From contig CBDUXZ010000084.1 in the NCBI GenBank assembly GCA_965371325.1, positions 1 to 7,485 on the forward strand: a stretch of 7,485 nt of DNA, given 5' to 3'. The notes under the pieces are model-generated. The model did no database searches and was not told the DNA's origin. It worked only from the letters and a program-made list of their open reading frames with translations. The stretch comes from CBDUXZ01 sp965371325 [NCBI: uncultured bacterium]. Lineage in GTDB: Bacteria; JAUYMQ01. Each line of letters starts with the position of its first letter. The stretch's first letter is position 1. Below are positions 4,875-7,485 of the stretch, one piece after another. A program made the translations under genes and the position numbers.

Positions 4875-6020
4875 ATGGACTTCGGCTTCAACCAGGAACA
4901 GGAAATGCTTCGGGACTCGGCGCGAAGTTTTCTCGATAACGAGTGCCCGACGACCTACGTGCGAAAGATGCTTGATGACGAAACGGGGTTCTCCCCGGAC
5001 ATGTGGCGGCGAATCGCCGATATGGGATGGACGGGCCTCCTGTTCCCGGAGAAGTACGGCGGCCTCGGTCTCGGCATGATCGATCTCGTCGTCGTCCTCG
5101 AGGAGATGGGGCGCGCGCTTCTCCCCGCGCCTTTCCTCTCTACGATCGTCGAGGGCGGCTCGGCAATCCATCTCAGCGGAACCGAGTCGCAGCGAAAAAA
5201 ACTCCTCCCGGCCCTCATCGCAGGCGACAGGATCGTGGCCTTTGCCTTCAGCGAACCCGGCCAGGGACTCTCTGCCGAGAGCATCGCTACGCGGGCAACA
5301 GGTGACCGGCGGCGAGGGCATTACGTTCTCGACGGCGTGAAGGCCCTCGTTCACGGCGCCACGGGGGCCGATCTTCTCGTGGTCGCGGCACGCACGCGCG
5401 CCAGGGGAAAGGCTGAAGACGGGATCTCTCTCTTCCTCGTGGATGCAGCAGCGCGAGGCGTCACTATCACTCCGCTCCCGAGTGTCGACGGCACGCGGCG
5501 GGTGGCCGAGGTGAAATTCCGGAAGGTGAAGCTCGGGAACGATGCACTTCTGGGACGGCTCGACGGTGCCTGGCCGGTCATCAAGAAGGTGATTGACCGC
5601 GCAACGCTCGCAATTTGCGCCGAGCAGATGGGGCTCGCACAAAAGTGCCTCGAGATGTCGGTTGAGTATGCCAAGACACGCGTGCAGTTCGGAAAGCCCA
5701 TCGGCACCTTCCAGGCGATCAAGCATCCCTGCGCGGACATGCTCCTCGAGCTCGAATCCGGAAAATCGGCAGTCTATTATGCCGCCTGGGCGATTGATCA
5801 AAGTCCGAAGGCGGCGCCGCTCGCCGTCTCGATGGCCAAGTCCTACGCCGGAGAGGCGGGTTACCGCATCGCCGCCCGGGCGTTGCAGCTTCACGGCGGA
5901 ATCGGTTTCACGTGGGAGCACGATCTGCACCTGTACCTCAAGCGGGCCAAAACGACCGAGCTTACTTACGGCGACGGGAAGTTTCATCGAGAGCTGGTCG
6001 CGCAGCGCATCGGCCTTTAA
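4875..6020 (+). CDS. Acyl-CoA dehydrogenase, beta-type subunit (FadE27-like)
   Basis: A 381-residue subunit paired with the preceding gene. The N-terminal helical domain begins MDFGFNQEQEMLRDSARSFL and includes LLFPEKYGGLGLG (55-67). The middle domain has AFAFSEPGQG (122-131) and a shortened VLDGVKALVHGA (151-162). The C-terminal domain holds the flavin-binding TRVQFGKPIGTFQAIKH (268-284) and LQLHGGIGFTWEHDLHLYLK (338-357), highly typical of the FadE27/beta group. The catalytic Glu is absent at both known places: the HERG-equivalent reads IDRA (240-243), and the C-terminal position reads TYGDGKF. It therefore probably contributes flavin contacts while the alpha subunit contributes the base. 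ATG at 4875 follows AGGAGA with a six-base spacer, 46 bases after the alpha stop; the frame extends further upstream only as a shadow of the alpha gene. The two are surely co-transcribed. Role in heteromer: strong inference; substrate unknown. Confidence 0.9.
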   Translation: MDFGFNQEQEMLRDSARSFLDNECPTTYVRKMLDDETGFSPDMWRRIADMGWTGLLFPEKYGGLGLGMIDLVVVLEEMGRALLPAPFLSTIVEGGSAIHLSGTESQRKKLLPALIAGDRIVAFAFSEPGQGLSAESIATRATGDRRRGHYVLDGVKALVHGATGADLLVVAARTRARGKAEDGISLFLVDAAARGVTITPLPSVDGTRRVAEVKFRKVKLGNDALLGRLDGAWPVIKKVIDRATLAICAEQMGLAQKCLEMSVEYAKTRVQFGKPIGTFQAIKHPCADMLLELESGKSAVYYAAWAIDQSPKAAPLAVSMAKSYAGEAGYRIAARALQLHGGIGFTWEHDLHLYLKRAKTTELTYGDGKFHRELVAQRIGL

Positions 6021-6026
6021 CCTCGT

Positions 6027-6056
6027 TTGACTTCCACCCTCAAACCGGGCGATTCT
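6027..6056 (+). promoter_or_regulatory. Weak promoter candidate in the gap before the acyl-CoA synthetase gene
   Basis: TTGACT (6027-6032) and GATTCT (6051-6056) are 18 bases apart in a 98-base gap. The -35 box is good but the -10 box is poor (three of six). The gene could simply be read through from the dehydrogenase genes; no terminator is visible in the gap. Confidence 0.2.
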
Positions 6057-6118
6057 AGGGTGAGCGGCCTGCATGTATGCGCGCCGCACTTGCACCCCCT
6101 TTCCCAAGAGAACCTGTC

Positions 6119-7485
6119 ATGTCACTTCGAGACGTTCGTGAACGCCTGAAAGCGATGAAGGAAGCCGGCCTGCTCGAGCGCGGCACGCCGCTGGGAACCC
6201 GACTCTTCCTCCGGAACCTTCTTCGCCGCGACTTCCACCCGAGCACCATTTACGGAATGCACGCAGCGAACTTCCCAGAGAAGGAAGGGCTGATCCAAGG
6301 CGACCACCGGATCAGCTGGGGGGAGATAAACAGTCGCGTGAACCGCCTGGCCAATGGCCTGCGCGCCATGGGTCTCGAGCCGGGCGACAGGGTCGCCTAC
6401 ATGCTGAAGAACTCGGTTGAGTGGGTTGAGGCGCTCGCGGCCTGCAGCAAGATCGGCGTCGCCGCGGTACTGGTCTCCTATCGCTACACGGCGCCCGAGG
6501 TGGAGTACCTCGTGACGAACTCCGCCGCAAAAGTCCTGATCTTCGGCGCGGAGTCCGAAAAGGTCATCAAGGAGGCAAAGCAGAACCTGTCGATCTCCGA
6601 CGAGAACTACATCATCGTCGGGGCCACCGACGGATCGTCCTTCCGCCCCTATGAGGATCTCGTCAGCCGCGGCAATGACGATGAGCCTGACCGGGCGCTT
6701 CGCAAGGACGGCAGCCGCGTGATCATGTACACCTCGGGAACCACCGGAAAGCCCAAGGGGGCCGTGCGTGATGCGGCCAAGGCGGGCATCGGGACGCTCG
6801 TCGAGCTTCTGCGGATGGTGCCTTTCAAGCGCAGCGATCGGCACCTCGTGGCCGCCCCGCTCTATCACGCAACCGGCTCGGGCTTCCTGACCATTCACAT
6901 CGGTCTGGGCGCAACCATCGTCATGATGGACAAGTTCGATCCGGTGGAGTTCCTGAAGCTCGTCGATCAGGAGAAAATCACGACGACCGCGCTGGTCCCC
7001 ACGATGCTTCGCGCAATCCTCATGCTGCCGGCGAAGGAGCGAGAGAAGTACGACGTGTCGAGCATGCGCATCATCATCTGCACCGGCTCGGCGCTCCCCG
7101 AAAACCTCAAGGAGGAATCGCGCGCATATTTCGGCGAGGTGCTCTACGATCTCTACGGCTCCACTGAAATGGGCTGGGTGACCGTCGCCACGCCGGAGGC
7201 GCAGCGCGAGAAGCCGGGAAGCATTGGAAAAGCGGTGCCGGGCGTCGACGTGGTGCTCCTCTCGGAGGAGAAGAAGATCGTGGCAACGGGCGAGATAGGC
7301 GAGCTGTTCGCCAGCAACAAACTGGTCATCGAGGGCTACCACAAGAACGAGGAAGCCACCCGCAAGTCCACCTGGGAGGGGTACTTCAGCGTCGGTGATC
7401 TCGCCGTCCGGGACGAGCAGGGTTACATCACACTCGTCGACCGTAAAACCGACATGGTGATCAGCGGCGGCATGAACATTTACCC
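6119..7485 (+). CDS. AMP-dependent acyl-CoA synthetase (FadD17-like), 3' end outside window
   Basis: 455 codons are present and the frame runs off the right edge without a stop, so the gene is cut by the window. The protein is an adenylate-forming ligase that activates a carboxylic acid to acyl-AMP and then to acyl-CoA. Motifs in order: the phosphate loop YTSGTTGKPKGA (204-215), PLYHATGSG (247-255), LVPTMLRAI (292-300), the adenine-site YGSTE (346-350), the ribose-binding Asp in GYFSVGDLA (421-429) and the hinge DRKTDMVISGGMNIYP (from 441). The C-terminal lid with the catalytic lysine is outside the window. The Gly-Thr-Pro-Leu-Gly-Thr N-terminus (22-27) recalls long-chain and steroid-acid FadD enzymes. 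Position directly after a FadE26/FadE27-like pair matches mycobacterial fadE26-fadE27-fadD17, whose ligase acts on steroid side-chain acids. The ATG at 6119 is preferred over in-frame ATG 6077, which would add a Pro-rich extension; its ribosome site (AAGAGA) is weak. Substrate is unproven. Confidence 0.92.
   Translation, partial: MSLRDVRERLKAMKEAGLLERGTPLGTRLFLRNLLRRDFHPSTIYGMHAANFPEKEGLIQGDHRISWGEINSRVNRLANGLRAMGLEPGDRVAYMLKNSVEWVEALAACSKIGVAAVLVSYRYTAPEVEYLVTNSAAKVLIFGAESEKVIKEAKQNLSISDENYIIVGATDGSSFRPYEDLVSRGNDDEPDRALRKDGSRVIMYTSGTTGKPKGAVRDAAKAGIGTLVELLRMVPFKRSDRHLVAAPLYHATGSGFLTIHIGLGATIVMMDKFDPVEFLKLVDQEKITTTALVPTMLRAILMLPAKEREKYDVSSMRIIICTGSALPENLKEESRAYFGEVLYDLYGSTEMGWVTVATPEAQREKPGSIGKAVPGVDVVLLSEEKKIVATGEIGELFASNKLVIEGYHKNEEATRKSTWEGYFSVGDLAVRDEQGYITLVDRKTDMVISGGMNIY

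Noticed and set aside
4854-6107. Minus-strand open frame of 417 codons
   Set aside because: Antisense to the beta dehydrogenase gene, which has clear family motifs; high GC content in third positions creates long antisense frames.
6122-7342. Minus-strand open frame of 406 codons
   Set aside because: Antisense to the acyl-CoA synthetase, whose motifs are all on the plus strand; the His/Asp/Arg-rich translation has no recognisable domain.

Overview
The window is a 7.5 kb piece of a high-GC bacterial chromosome, probably from an uncultured Gram-negative lineage. Two signs suggest this: dispersed intergenic repeats of the 'TCATTGCGAGGAG...GAAGCAATC' and 'GGGAGGGCGAGGCTCC' kinds, which recur in GC-rich environmental genomes (myxobacterial, Desulfobacterota/Binatia, acidobacterial and planctomycete-like), and a lipid-oriented gene content with an actinobacterial-type gene order. 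The lineage cannot be fixed from the sequence alone. No rRNA, tRNA, CRISPR, insertion sequence or phage gene was seen.

Left edge (1-222, minus strand): the N-terminus of an NAD(P)-dependent sugar epimerase/dehydratase. It is separated from everything else by a divergent 346-base gene-free stretch (223-568) that carries hairpins and one copy of a dispersed repeat.

Middle block (569-3196, plus strand): five closely spaced genes. In order they are a small multi-pass membrane protein of unknown function with a TTG start, a class I SAM-dependent methyltransferase, a membrane methyltransferase that closely fits MddA (methanethiol to dimethyl sulfide), a fluoride-channel gene crcB/fluC that has lost its middle, and an intact DUF190 protein, the usual companion of crcB.

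Gap (3197-3637): a 441-base stretch with a short unrecognised reading frame resembling a gene 3' end, a second copy of the dispersed repeat in inverted orientation, and a GC hairpin overlapping a weak promoter candidate.

Right block (3638-7485, plus strand): two acyl-CoA dehydrogenase subunits followed by an acyl-CoA synthetase that runs off the window. The two dehydrogenases have complementary gaps. The first keeps the catalytic-type Glu in a HERG motif but lacks the RxQFG flavin motif; the second keeps RVQFG and LHGGIGFTWEHD but lacks the Glu. This is the signature of the alpha2beta2 acyl-CoA dehydrogenases of actinobacterial steroid side-chain degradation, and the order dehydrogenase-dehydrogenase-ligase matches fadE26-fadE27-fadD17 of Mycobacterium tuberculosis. 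The ligase would activate a carboxylic acid to its CoA thioester and the heteromeric dehydrogenase would perform the first beta-oxidation step. The true substrate (steroid side chain or another bulky or branched acyl group) is inference.

The most interesting points are the split-active-site dehydrogenase pair, the mddA gene, the internally deleted crcB beside an intact DUF190 gene, and the inverted modular repeat copies. I did not find a clearly new biological system.
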